Assembly: GCA_963795835.1 (NCBI GenBank)
Contig: CAWCJC010000001.1
Span: forward strand, 1 to 64,000
DNA from: JALYXI01 sp963795835
GTDB lineage: Bacteria; Acidobacteriota; Terriglobia; Bryobacterales; Bryobacteraceae
Direction: 5' to 3'
DNA length: 64,000 bases
Position 1 is the stretch's first letter, and the number at the start of each line of letters is the position of its first letter. Made by a program: the position numbers and the translations under genes. Shown piece by piece: positions 44,635 to 53,563 of the stretch. The notes below the pieces were generated by a model, which saw nothing but the letters and a program-made list of their open reading frames with translations, had not been told where the DNA came from and ran no database searches.

Positions 44635-46083
44635 TCACCATCCCCCACCCAGTGCCTTGTAGAGCGCTACCGCCTGAATGGAAATGTTCGTATTGGCCTG
44701 TGCTAAATCATCCTCGGTGGCGAGTTTGGCGCGCCGCGCGTCCAGAACCGAGAGAAAGTCGCCCAGACCTTTGGCATAGAGCTCCGTTGTGAGCGCGACC
44801 GCCGCGTCATTTTCCTTCAACGCCTCCGACAGCTTGATTCGCCGCTCGTTGGTCCGCCCGAAACAGGAGAGTGCGTCTTCCACTTCCTGAAAAGCCTTCA
44901 GCACGATATTCTCGTACTGCAACTTGGACTGCTCCAGGCGTGAATCCTGTACCCGGATATTGGATCGCACCCGGCCTGCGGTGAAGATTGGCAGACGCAC
45001 ACCGGGCCCGACCGAGAAATAATTACCGGCGCCAAGAGTGAAACCAGGAATTTCACTTGCCTGACGCCCTGCCAGACCAGTCAGCGTAATCTTTGGAAAG
45101 AGGTCCGAGCGGGCAACGCCTACTCGAGCGGTCTGAGCCGCAACCTCCGCCTCTGCCCGTCGTATATCGCTTCTTCTCGTCAGGAGTTCAGACGGCAACC
45201 CGATGGGAATGGAAGCGGGAACCGGGGGCAAGGCAGCCGGTGGCACCAGTTCCGCTTCAAGCGCGTCCGGCGTCTCACCGATCAAGAGGTTCAGCCGCCG
45301 AATGCTCTGGGACACTGCGTCTTGTAATGGGAATCGCGCGGCCTCGGTGTCGCGAAGTTGCGCGGATGCTCGAATCGCATCGAGTTCCGGCGCGAGACCC
45401 GCCTTCGCCTGAGCCATGGTCAGTGCCACAAGCTGCTCTTGAATTTGAACGTTGGAATCAACGACAGCGAGTCTCTTTTGGGCACCTCGCAACTCCATGT
45501 ACGTGCGGCCCACATCCCCCAGCACGGTTACCAGCGTATCGTTGCGAGCTTCCCCAGCGGACCGCACATTAAATCTTGCCGCCTCGACGGCGCGGCGAAC
45601 TCCCCCGACAAAGTCTAATTCCCAGGAAGCATCGAAACCTAACTGATAGACACTGGTTTCATAGGGCGCCAAAATGTTGCTTCGCGATTGTGGTGAGCCG
45701 GAGAGGATGCCACCCCGCGTCAGGCCCTGAGCGATGCCACCGCGGACTCTGGTCGCGCCATCCGAGGTATTGACCGAAGGCTTCAATCCGGATTCGGCTA
45801 TCCTCTGCGACGCACGCGCCTCAACGATGCGCGATGCCGCGATGCGCACGTCAAGGTTCGCTTTAACAGCACGCTCGATCAATGAGTTTAGCTCAGGATC
45901 CTGGAAGGTCTTCCACCACTCACGCGCGGCGTTTGAATCGTCACCCGAGCCATCCGCCGCGGGAGGCACTGGGTTCGTCCAGGCGGCTGGAGTCTTGGGC
46001 GTCAACGGCTGAAAGTGCGGACCTACCGTTGCACATCCACTCAGCAGGAGCAATGCGACAGCGGGAAAGGCGGCGTGTCTCAC
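44635..46083 (-). CDS. Outer-membrane efflux lipoprotein (NodT/OprM-like, TolC family)
   Basis: A lipobox (LLLLSGC at about 15-21) makes it a lipoprotein. It shows the duplicated efflux repeats of the OMF family: WWKTFQDPELNSLIERAVKAN and the second half with SDIRRAEAEVAAQTARVGVA, FPKITLTGLAG and the terminal DFLSVLDARRAKLATEDDLA. Length 482 is standard. The start overlaps the stop of the membrane fusion gene by four bases, so it is the last gene of the leftward export operon and provides the outer-membrane channel. Confidence 0.92.
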   Translation of the reverse strand: MRHAAFPAVALLLLSGCATVGPHFQPLTPKTPAAWTNPVPPAADGSGDDSNAAREWWKTFQDPELNSLIERAVKANLDVRIAASRIVEARASQRIAESGLKPSVNTSDGATRVRGGIAQGLTRGGILSGSPQSRSNILAPYETSVYQLGFDASWELDFVGGVRRAVEAARFNVRSAGEARNDTLVTVLGDVGRTYMELRGAQKRLAVVDSNVQIQEQLVALTMAQAKAGLAPELDAIRASAQLRDTEAARFPLQDAVSQSIRRLNLLIGETPDALEAELVPPAALPPVPASIPIGLPSELLTRRSDIRRAEAEVAAQTARVGVARSDLFPKITLTGLAGRQASEIPGFTLGAGNYFSVGPGVRLPIFTAGRVRSNIRVQDSRLEQSKLQYENIVLKAFQEVEDALSCFGRTNERRIKLSEALKENDAAVALTTELYAKGLGDFLSVLDARRAKLATEDDLAQANTNISIQAVALYKALGGGW

Positions 46084-47126
46084 TTGGAAGTGCCTTGGAT
46101 GAACACGTCCATCTGCTGGCCGACGTAAAAATCAACATTCGTATCCTTGAATCGATAAATCGCCTGCAGCACCCGGGTATCCACGCGTTCTGTGGAATCC
46201 CCCGTCAGCGACTTCTTGGGCACTACGTAAGGCTCGAAGCGGACGAATTCCACCTTGGCTTTTCGGGAGCTATTCCCCCTTTCGGCGGCCTCGGCCGGGG
46301 AGCCAGGCTTCACACGCCATGCTTCGTTCTCATCCACATCGGTCCGAATATTGAGGTGATTTACGTCGCCCATGATGAGAAGAGGTTTTTGCAATTGGCC
46401 GACTGCCGCGAATTCTCCGGCGCGCACATTGAGTTGCAGAACCGTGCCCGTAATAGGTGCCCGCATCGTTAACCGTTCGAGATCCGCTTCCACGCGCCGC
46501 ACTTGCGCCTTCGCATTGTCGAATTCGGCATTCGTAATTTCCCGGTCGGGGCTCCACGTGCCCGCGCGTAACAGGGCCAGAGATGCTTTCGCTTCGTCTA
46601 GTTTGGCTTCGGCGACATTGACGGCCTCGCGCCGTTTCAGAACATCCTCTTCGCGAATCGCTCTTTTATCTGAAACGCTCTCTATTAAGCGAAGCTGATT
46701 CTGAACGTCCGTCCGCGCCGCCTCCGCTTCCCGGACACGCGCCTCCAGCAGCGGCACTTCTTCGGGGCGAGGCGACTGGTCCAGCCTTATTAGCTTTTTG
46801 CGCGATAACTCGACCGACGTCTTGCGCAGCAGCAATTCAGCCTGCAGATCCCGATTGTCAAGAGTGAACAGGCGAGCGCCCTTTGGTACGCGGTCTCCCG
46901 CCTTCACGAAGACCTGAGTGACCAGCCCCGCAACGGGCGTGCTAATCGCAATGTTCTCCGAACTCGGCTCAACCAGTCCCACTGCCGCGATGGTGTTTCG
47001 ATACTGGGCGACGGGCGGGGCGGCGGGGGGCAGGTTCGATTCCTTGCGCCAGCGCCACTCGTAGGTTCTCACTGACGCATAACCCATCGCTACGACCGCG
47101 AGGAGCGGAATCCATAATCGCTTCAT
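46080..47126 (-). CDS. HlyD-family periplasmic adaptor (membrane fusion protein)
   Basis: One N-terminal anchor helix (about 4-20), the biotinyl-lipoyl-like half motifs (STPVAGLVTQVFVKAGDRVPKG and later APITGTVLQLNVRAGE), and between them a coiled-coil hairpin of about 100 residues (ELSRKKLIRLDQSPRPEE to SLALLRAG). The beta-barrel follows. It links the inner-membrane ABC pump to the outer-membrane channel. Both ends overlap neighbours by four bases, indicating one operon. Confidence 0.92.
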   Translation of the reverse strand: MKRLWIPLLAVVAMGYASVRTYEWRWRKESNLPPAAPPVAQYRNTIAAVGLVEPSSENIAISTPVAGLVTQVFVKAGDRVPKGARLFTLDNRDLQAELLLRKTSVELSRKKLIRLDQSPRPEEVPLLEARVREAEAARTDVQNQLRLIESVSDKRAIREEDVLKRREAVNVAEAKLDEAKASLALLRAGTWSPDREITNAEFDNAKAQVRRVEADLERLTMRAPITGTVLQLNVRAGEFAAVGQLQKPLLIMGDVNHLNIRTDVDENEAWRVKPGSPAEAAERGNSSRKAKVEFVRFEPYVVPKKSLTGDSTERVDTRVLQAIYRFKDTNVDFYVGQQMDVFIQGTSK

Positions 47127-47818
47127 TGATATTTCCTTTCGACGGTGGAAATTCTTCCGTCGTCCATTCGCGCGATGGTGTCGGCAAAGCTAAACACCCG
47201 GCTGTCGTGAGTGACCACGATCACCGCCCGGTCCGGCCGCACGGCTTCTTTCGAAAGAAGCTCCATCACCTGTTGGCCCGTTTCGGCATCCAGGGCGGAT
47301 GTGGGCTCATCACAAACAATCAAGCGGGGTTCGTGAACCAGAGCGCGCGCAAAAGCCACGCGTTGTTGTTGTCCGCCCGAAAGCGTATTGGGAAACGCAT
47401 GAATGCGATCCCCCATGTGGAGCCGATCCAGGATCGCCGCGCCTCTCTCCACAGCCTGTTTTCGTTCGATGCCAGCGGCAAGCAGAGGAACTGCCGCATT
47501 CTCGGCGGCGGTAAGGGCGGGAAGGAGATTGAACTGCTGGAAGACAAATCCTAAATTCCTGCGCCGAAATTTGACTTGCTCCGCGTCCGTGAGCTTTTCT
47601 AACTGCTCTCCCAGGACACGTACTTCTCCCGCTGTTGTCGTCAGGAGACCGGCAATCACCGATAGCAGCGTCGTTTTGCCGCAGCCGCTCGGGCCGACAA
47701 GCATCGTCAACTCCCCCAAGCTGGCCTCAAAGTCGACGCCGCGCAAAACTTTGACTGCGGCTTCGCTCGAGCCGAAGGCCTTCTCAACGCCGAGGCACTT
47801 CACCGCCAGCTTATCCAC
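47123..47818 (-). CDS. ABC transporter ATP-binding protein (MacB/LolD type)
   Basis: Walker A GPSGCGKTT, Q-loop GFVFQQFNLLP, signature LSGGQQQRVAFARAL, Walker B LIVCDEPTSALD and the switch His VVTHDSR are intact. It is 231 residues, with no fused membrane domain. The start overlaps the permease by eight bases. It powers the tripartite system made with the permease, HlyD-type adaptor and OMF. Confidence 0.94.
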   Translation of the reverse strand: MDKLAVKCLGVEKAFGSSEAAVKVLRGVDFEASLGELTMLVGPSGCGKTTLLSVIAGLLTTTAGEVRVLGEQLEKLTDAEQVKFRRRNLGFVFQQFNLLPALTAAENAAVPLLAAGIERKQAVERGAAILDRLHMGDRIHAFPNTLSGGQQQRVAFARALVHEPRLIVCDEPTSALDAETGQQVMELLSKEAVRPDRAVIVVTHDSRVFSFADTIARMDDGRISTVERKYQ

Positions 47819-48950
47819 GAAAAACCACCGCGGGCTCCAGCACCAGCACGCGCCGAATGCTGAGCAAACTCGCCAGGATCACGACGAAGAACATCGTGAT
47901 GCCCACGCCCACCATGTTTTGCCAGAGCAGCACTATTCCTCTGGTTGGCATGTTCCTGAGAGTCACCTGAAAGAAGACGGTGCACAATCCGGAGCCCAGT
48001 GAATAGCCGATCAGTCCCACAGTCAGGGCCTGAAGTAAGATCATTCCAACGATCCGGCCATTCGTTACGCCGATGGCTTTCAACGCGCCAAACTGCTTCA
48101 GGTTTTCGAGGGTGAAGATATAAAACGTTTGCCCCGCTACAACCGCGCCCACGATGAGCGCAATCATGATGGTGATGCCGAAATTCACGGGAATGCCGGT
48201 ATTCGCGACGTAATACCAGACGGTTTGCCAAGCAAATTCCGTTCCGGATGCGGCTCTTAGACCCGTCTGCTTTTCGATCCTGCGGCATAACTCACCAATT
48301 GAAATACCGGACCGCGGCTTGACCAGGACAAACGAGAGCAGATTGCGTTCCTGCCCGACATACTGAATGGCTTGTGAGTACCGGGCGTACATGATCGGGA
48401 AAGTCGCGAAAGGCGGAGAAGCCTCTACGATGCCCACAATCTGCGCTTTTCGGTCATTTAGTTCGAGCGTTCGGCCCAAGCGCAAAGGCTTGCCAGGAAA
48501 AAGAAACACATATCCGGCGCGATCGATCATCACTGAATCCGGCTCGCGCAGATCCTGAAGAGAACCCATCAGAATCTTGTGGGGCGCGCCGACAAGAGAT
48601 GCGTCATCGAGGCCCATCATAATCACGACGCGGAAGGTGCCGTCAGGGGCCTTCGCGCGTGGCTGGCCTTTGAAAAGGCGAACCGCCCAGTCGACGCCTT
48701 CCACTCCCCGTACCCTGTAGAGATCGTTTTCCGTGAGCGATTTCACTTCATCGATGTACTGGGTCTTCTTGTCCATCACCCAGATATCGGCGTCCGTGAC
48801 ATCGAGAATCTGGCTGGTCGTGCGCTTCATGATGGAAGCGAAAATGGAGCTTTGATTTTCCAGCAGAAACGTGGAAAACGCGACGGCAAAAATTAGCCCG
48901 ATGTATTTCGCACGATCTCCCATCAACATGCGCAACGCGACGAAGTTCAT
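47811..48950 (-). CDS. ABC transporter permease (FtsX/MacB fold)
   Basis: Four helices, one at the N-terminus (GLIFAVAFSTFLLENQSS) and three at the C-terminus (IMIALIVGAVVAGQTFYIF; LLQALTVGLIGYSLGSGL; MFFVVILASLLSI), with a large periplasmic domain (about 50-255). The motif LKQFGALKAIGVTN is the coupling-helix region of MacB-like permeases. ATG 48950 overlaps the previous stop (TGATG). The frame is open upstream to 49061 but that part is inside the acyltransferase gene. Confidence 0.9.
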   Translation of the reverse strand: MNFVALRMLMGDRAKYIGLIFAVAFSTFLLENQSSIFASIMKRTTSQILDVTDADIWVMDKKTQYIDEVKSLTENDLYRVRGVEGVDWAVRLFKGQPRAKAPDGTFRVVIMMGLDDASLVGAPHKILMGSLQDLREPDSVMIDRAGYVFLFPGKPLRLGRTLELNDRKAQIVGIVEASPPFATFPIMYARYSQAIQYVGQERNLLSFVLVKPRSGISIGELCRRIEKQTGLRAASGTEFAWQTVWYYVANTGIPVNFGITIMIALIVGAVVAGQTFYIFTLENLKQFGALKAIGVTNGRIVGMILLQALTVGLIGYSLGSGLCTVFFQVTLRNMPTRGIVLLWQNMVGVGITMFFVVILASLLSIRRVLVLEPAVVFRG

Positions 48951-50179
48951 CAGAGATAACTCAGTGCTGGATGACGGTTGCGCCGCTTCACTTGCGCGAA
49001 CCACCGGCACAGCGGGTACAGCATAAGGACTGCAGCGATCCAGACTAAATAGACCACCCATAGGTCATAGCCGTAACCAGCGGGGAAAGGATGTGCGGAG
49101 CCGCGAAGCGCGAACGAATCCTGGTAAAGCCAGTCAGCCCGCCCATAACGCACGAGGGAGAAGACGACCGCCAACCCATGCAGCAGAGGCAGATGCAGTA
49201 AGTAGTAGAACAGGGGAACGCGACCAAAAGTAGTGAGCGGTCCGGCGATGGTCTTGGGCAGGCGGTCCGCAACCGCCAGAAAGCAAAGTGCGGCTCCCAA
49301 TGTCATGAGTAGATACAGAAGCGATGGCGGATACTTCGTCAAATTCACGAACGACATCAGGGTGCGCGGCCAATCCGTCTGGCTGGCCCACGGTTTCGGA
49401 TCTCCATACCAGTTGCTTGCCCGCAAAGCGACAAACAGGGCGAGCATCGAAATCCCGATACCCAGAAACAATCGCATGCGGCGTCGTGGTTCAATCCGCG
49501 CCAAACCGCCGGCTCCGTAACCGAGCGCCATCACTCCCACCCACGGAATCAGAGGATAAAGAGAGCCGACGATCTTGTGTGGGAAAGGTTGAAAGATGCT
49601 GATGCTATGCAGCACTTTCCACAAGTCTGTGCCCTCACCCAGCCACGCGCCGTGCGCGCCGTCGAACAGGTTGTGTCCCGCGATAAGAACCAGCCCGATA
49701 CCCGCGATGATTCGAGGTGGATAAGAAAAGACCAGCCCCGCCAGCACAATCATAGAGGCGCCGATCACCCAGATCACCTGCAGCCTGGTGAAGCCGAATC
49801 CGAGGCTGAACGACCAGCCGAAGGGAGAGATTACCGCGATTTCCAGAAAGATCAGCCAGAGCCCGCGCTTCAGCAGGAACCCCGGAAGTTCACAGTGGTC
49901 TGTCTTTCCGCTCGCCAGGGAGAGGTAGGCTCCCGTCCCCGCAAGGAGCACAAAGACCGGCGCGCAAAAATGCGAGATCCAGCGCGTGAAGAAAAGCATA
50001 GGATTGGTGCGCGTAAGGTCAGTGGGGTCGAACAACGCCGAAGAGAAGAAATCGCGCGTATGATCGAGAGCCATGATGACCATCACCAACCCCCTGAGTA
50101 TGTCGATCGACGAAAGCCGCTCCGAGGTGGAGGTCCTCTCTTCCACCTCGGCGCCGGGCATGGTTGTAGTGGCCGTCAT
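48950..50179 (-). CDS. DUF1624-type membrane protein (heparan-alpha-glucosaminide acetyltransferase-like)
   Basis: Eleven or so hydrophobic segments. The start RLSSIDILRGLVMVIMALDHTRDFF is the diagnostic opening of the family related to the lysosomal acetyl-CoA:glucosaminide acetyltransferase and YeiB-like proteins, with the conserved Asp-His pair. It probably transfers acyl groups across the inner membrane. Its ATG overlaps the SDR stop (ATGA) and its stop overlaps the permease start, so it is within the export operon; acylation of the exported compound is a reasonable guess. Confidence 0.85.
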   Translation of the reverse strand: MTATTTMPGAEVEERTSTSERLSSIDILRGLVMVIMALDHTRDFFSSALFDPTDLTRTNPMLFFTRWISHFCAPVFVLLAGTGAYLSLASGKTDHCELPGFLLKRGLWLIFLEIAVISPFGWSFSLGFGFTRLQVIWVIGASMIVLAGLVFSYPPRIIAGIGLVLIAGHNLFDGAHGAWLGEGTDLWKVLHSISIFQPFPHKIVGSLYPLIPWVGVMALGYGAGGLARIEPRRRMRLFLGIGISMLALFVALRASNWYGDPKPWASQTDWPRTLMSFVNLTKYPPSLLYLLMTLGAALCFLAVADRLPKTIAGPLTTFGRVPLFYYLLHLPLLHGLAVVFSLVRYGRADWLYQDSFALRGSAHPFPAGYGYDLWVVYLVWIAAVLMLYPLCRWFAQVKRRNRHPALSYL

Positions 50180-50895
50180 ATTTGTCTGTAGTTCAGGTCG
50201 AGGTAATCCGATACGGTTAACTGCTTCGGTAATCCGAACTTTTCGACCACCGCCTTAGAATCCCAACGAGGCTGGTACTCCGCTACGAACGCGATCAGCG
50301 CGAAGATATTCGCCGCCGAGGCTGAAAAAGGACGCGCGAGCGCCTGATTGATACGTGCCAGCCATCCAGGGATAGGAATAATCCTGATTCGCTTTTTCCC
50401 TACTTTTCGTGCGATGGTTTCGGCAATCTCCCGCCAGGTGATCCACTCCGGCCCGCCCGCTTCCACAAGCAGGTTGTCGTTCCCGGCGTAGAGCGCGCCG
50501 CCGACGATCATTTGCGCTACGTCGTCGGTTGCAATAATCGGAGTCCCGTGGCTAGCGCCACCGGGTACGATCATCCAACCTCTCTTCTGGACGAAGTCTC
50601 CCACCACTGCCATCCATATGCGAATGAAGCCGTAAGCGCGGTGTGTCGTCGCGTGTTCCGACCTGTCACGAGCTTGTTTGAAGCCGCCCATGACGAGAAA
50701 GACATCCATGAAGGCGGCATTTCGAATCACGATCGTTTGCATCGGCGACGCAAAGAGGCGCTTCTCAATCAAGCGCTTGCCATGGAGTTCCGGCACCGAG
50801 CCTTCGCCCGGATACGAAGGTACCGATGACTGCACAAAGCGCCCCACACCGGCCTGCTCACACCATTCAATGAGACGAAGTGCTTGTTCGTTCAC
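50176..50895 (-). CDS. NAD(P)-binding NmrA/atypical SDR protein, C-terminal part
   Basis: The substrate-binding half of an NmrA-like protein: WCEQAGVGRFVQSSVPSY, IVIRNAAFMDVF, TPIIATDDVAQMIVGGALY and a late PRWDSKAVVEKFGL segment. It starts at GTG 50895 within the stop of the previous ORF (GTGA). Joined with 50892-51164 it would give one protein of about 330 residues with the join KANAAR followed by VNEQALRLIEW, one base out of frame. It may be a coupled split gene or a frameshift; see the first part. Confidence 0.7.
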   Translation of the reverse strand: MNEQALRLIEWCEQAGVGRFVQSSVPSYPGEGSVPELHGKRLIEKRLFASPMQTIVIRNAAFMDVFLVMGGFKQARDRSEHATTHRAYGFIRIWMAVVGDFVQKRGWMIVPGGASHGTPIIATDDVAQMIVGGALYAGNDNLLVEAGGPEWITWREIAETIARKVGKKRIRIIPIPGWLARINQALARPFSASAANIFALIAFVAEYQPRWDSKAVVEKFGLPKQLTVSDYLDLNYRQI

Positions 50896-51164
50896 CGTGC
50901 CGCATTCGCTTTATTCCTTTGGGGAACGATTCCGTTCGCAGTGGAAATAACAACATCCATTCCCGCGACGGCCTTGCGCATGGATTGCTCATCGAACAGA
51001 TCCGCGGTGACGTACTTGATGCTTGCGGCTCTCGGGTCCTTGATCAAAGACCCCTGATGCCGGACAACTGCGGTCACGTCATGACCTTTTTCCGCGAGAA
51101 GGATTGCGACCTTTGACCCGACGTGTCCTGTCGCCCCCACCACCAAGAACTTTTTCGGATTCAT
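50892..51164 (-). CDS. NAD(P)-binding NmrA/atypical SDR protein, N-terminal part
   Basis: Residues 1-90 form the Rossmann start VVGATGHVGSKVAILLAEKG, the DLFDEQSMRKAVAGMDVVI strand and a TANG loop, then a TGA stop. It is the first gene of the leftward export operon, opposite TetR-3. A normal member would continue directly into the next ORF; the four-base GTGA overlap could let ribosomes restart and produce a two-chain protein. The ATG at 51164 has AAGACTAACT rather than a strong binding site. Confidence 0.7.
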   Translation of the reverse strand: MNPKKFLVVGATGHVGSKVAILLAEKGHDVTAVVRHQGSLIKDPRAASIKYVTADLFDEQSMRKAVAGMDVVISTANGIVPQRNKANAAR

Positions 51165-51261
51165 AGTTAGTCTTCGGCTACCGCGCCACGGCGCGGCTCA
51201 AGCACAATAGGCGAGGTCGTCATTGTCTTGCTCTCCGTCCTATAGAGGATCATTGACATCT

Positions 51262-51287
51262 AATTAGAGTACGCATATACTCTAATT
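51262..51287. promoter_or_regulatory. Inverted repeat, TetR-3 operator
   Basis: AATTAGAGTA and TACTCTAATT form a perfect 10-bp dyad around six bases, between the divergent TetR-3 gene and the export operon. The direct TAATTAGAGTA context fits an autoregulatory operator. Confidence 0.72.
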
Positions 51288-51316
51288 GTCAAGGGAAAAC
51301 TTCAGGTAGACGTTTT

Positions 51317-51874
51317 ATGCGTGTTTCCAAAAAAGAGATGGCGAAGAGCCACAAAAATATTCTGAATGGTGCCTCCCGTCTGCTTCGCGAGCGCGGCATT
51401 GAGAGCACCAGTGTAAATGACGTGATGGCCGAAGCCGGGATGAAAAATGGCGGTTTCTACCGGCATTTCGACAGCAAGGAAGCACTGGTAAACGAAGCGC
51501 TCGAAAGCGCGTTTCAGGAGCTTTTCGCGTTTGTCCAAAGCCAGTTCGAAGCGGTGGAACCCACTCAGGCCCTGGCTGGATACCGCTCTTACTACTTATC
51601 TCCGGCCCACGTCGAACATGCCGGATGCGGATGCCCTGTTGCCGCTCTGAGCGGTGATGTGGCTCGGGCAACTAACGATGTGAAAGCTTCTTTCAGCGCC
51701 GGCGTGAACGCAATGGTCGGTGAGCTGGCCAAAGTTCTGCCTGGCTCTTCCGCAGAAAGGCGCAAACGCGCCATGCGGGAATTTGCTTCGTTAGTTGGGG
51801 CCGTAGTAATCGCGCGCGCTTGCGAACCAGAAACGAAGCGGGCCGTTCTTTCCGCTTGCCGCACCGCGGCCTGA
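51317..51874 (+). CDS. TetR/AcrR family repressor (TetR-3)
   Basis: HTH: KNILNGASRLLRERGIESTS, then VNDVMAEAGMKNGGFYRHF. The ligand domain contains HAGCGCPVAALSGDVAR, as in TetR-1 and TetR-4. A second ATG seven codons on is possible. It is divergent from the efflux operon and is its likely local regulator. It converges on a methyltransferase gene ten bases away. Confidence 0.9.
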   Translation: MRVSKKEMAKSHKNILNGASRLLRERGIESTSVNDVMAEAGMKNGGFYRHFDSKEALVNEALESAFQELFAFVQSQFEAVEPTQALAGYRSYYLSPAHVEHAGCGCPVAALSGDVARATNDVKASFSAGVNAMVGELAKVLPGSSAERRKRAMREFASLVGAVVIARACEPETKRAVLSACRTAA

Positions 51875-51883
51875 AGAGCCGAA

Positions 51884-52732
51884 TTACTGCTTCTTAGCAA
51901 TCACCTGAAGAATTCTGACGCGATCTTCGAGAACATTTTTGGCAAAGTTGGCGACGGCCGGCCCGAGTTCCGGCCCAAGAATCGCTGGAGCACTGAGTGG
52001 ATTCGCCGGTTGTCCAGAAGTCTTGGCTTCCGCTTGTTGGACCTGCAAATCGCGGAACCATCGTGCTGCAATCTCGGACTGGTCGACAGAGGAGACGATG
52101 CTGAAACCAGCACTGCGCAGCGCCTCTTGTACTTCGTGCGCCGTGGCCAAGAAGCTGATACCGGCTTCGCGGGCCCAGGGTGTCGGGTAGAGTACCGGCT
52201 GGCCGCCTCCTAGCACTGGATCGTAAATGGCGAAGGTGCTACCGGGCTTCAAGACACGAAAGACGCCTTTATATAGAGCCTGCTTGTCAGGGATGTTCAT
52301 CGCGACATGCTGTGTCCAGGCTTTATCGAAATGCTCCAGCGGGAACTGCAGTTCCGTCGCGTCGCCATTCACGAAACTGAGCTTATCGGCAAGTCCGCAA
52401 CGGCCTGACAGATACTCAGACACCTCGATGAACTCGGGAGTCAAATCGATCCCCGTAACGTGAACTCCGTGCATCGCGGCCAGGTACCTCGCCGGTCCCC
52501 CCAATCCGCAGCCTAAGTCCAGAAGAGTCTCGCCAGGTACCAACTGCAGGGCGCTCGCAAGCTCTTTGCTTGCCTCCAGCCCGCGGACATGGAATTGGTC
52601 AAACGATACAAGATCGCTCCACTGTAGGGAGCCATCGCCGCGACCGGATGCTTGTAGAGCGGCTTTGATGCGTTCCGTAAGTCCGGCGACGGTATAGTTC
52701 TGTTGCACATCTTGGGTTCTGAAATGAGACAT
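51884..52732 (-). CDS. Class I SAM-dependent methyltransferase
   Basis: Motif I LLDLGCGLGGPARYLAAMHG, the acidic VTGIDLTPEFIEV loop, GDATELQFP and HVAMNIPDK. At 282 residues the family resembles the sarcosine/dimethylglycine or ubiquinone/menaquinone-type small-molecule methyltransferases. An acceptor cannot be named. The gene lies in a leftward run but is separated by 33 bp from the membrane-protein gene upstream, so probably one transcript. Confidence 0.88.
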   Translation of the reverse strand: MSHFRTQDVQQNYTVAGLTERIKAALQASGRGDGSLQWSDLVSFDQFHVRGLEASKELASALQLVPGETLLDLGCGLGGPARYLAAMHGVHVTGIDLTPEFIEVSEYLSGRCGLADKLSFVNGDATELQFPLEHFDKAWTQHVAMNIPDKQALYKGVFRVLKPGSTFAIYDPVLGGGQPVLYPTPWAREAGISFLATAHEVQEALRSAGFSIVSSVDQSEIAARWFRDLQVQQAEAKTSGQPANPLSAPAILGPELGPAVANFAKNVLEDRVRILQVIAKKQ

Positions 52733-52765
52733 TATATTCTCCTGAAAATGTTCGTTGAATCCGGC

Positions 52766-53497
52766 TCAAACGGTCGTGCCTGGGGTGAACTCTCCTGCGC
52801 GGAGCCGGGCTTCCCGGACCTCGGTGCGTCGAAAAAATACCAAAACCGTAGAAAGCGTTAGTACCGCCATTGAAAAACTCGGGATAAGAATCATCGGGAT
52901 TGTACTCATGATTCTCATTTGCGATGCGTGTGGGAAATACTGAGCAGGCGATCGGAATGTTAGAACGGCAGTGACCATGCCTACGAAAACATCCAATAAC
53001 CCGATTCCACACCAAACGATGATGGATTGAGGAGTGGGGGAGGACGGAAGTAGAACGTAAACCAAAGCCCAACAGCCGACGACGATTTCTCCTAGGCCTG
53101 CGCCCCAGCCAAATTCGCGAGCGAGCTCACCGGAATAGCTCAGCAGAACCATGATGATCCCCATGGGCAGCCGAAAAGAGTGCCACAGGAGGAATCGTCG
53201 TATGGGAATCGCACGCCATGCTTTCGCGCCGATGATGAAAATCGATGCAACAAGTAGAGCCAAGAACAACTGCCCTGCTATCAAAGCAATTGGAGGAAGA
53301 GTCTCTGCCGAGGCTAGAAAATAACCACGAAATGAGAACCAACCCATACTCACGACATAAGCCAAAGTAAGAGCCGCCAACGTCAAACTTACTCGAGCCA
53401 GGTCTCGCAAGACTGTTGCGATCAGTAAGATTGCGAAAAAAGAGCCCGCAATCTTGCCACTAGGTGATACTAAGATTTGGAGGGCAAGTAGCTTCAC
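52766..53497 (-). CDS. Polytopic membrane protein of unknown function
   Basis: 243 residues with about six or seven hydrophobic segments (near 15-35, 42-60, 68-90, 105-125, 135-155, 165-185 and 210-230), and a short charged C-terminus. I do not recognise the family. It is between NmrA-like genes and a methyltransferase on the same strand, so it may share their TetR-controlled context. Confidence 0.6.
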   Translation of the reverse strand: MKLLALQILVSPSGKIAGSFFAILLIATVLRDLARVSLTLAALTLAYVVSMGWFSFRGYFLASAETLPPIALIAGQLFLALLVASIFIIGAKAWRAIPIRRFLLWHSFRLPMGIIMVLLSYSGELAREFGWGAGLGEIVVGCWALVYVLLPSSPTPQSIIVWCGIGLLDVFVGMVTAVLTFRSPAQYFPHASQMRIMSTIPMILIPSFSMAVLTLSTVLVFFRRTEVREARLRAGEFTPGTTV

Positions 53498-53563
53498 TGT
53501 CTATTTTGTCCTCTGGTTGAATAGCTCTTCCTGATTGGCAAGTGTGTAGAGTCTGGATGTTCG

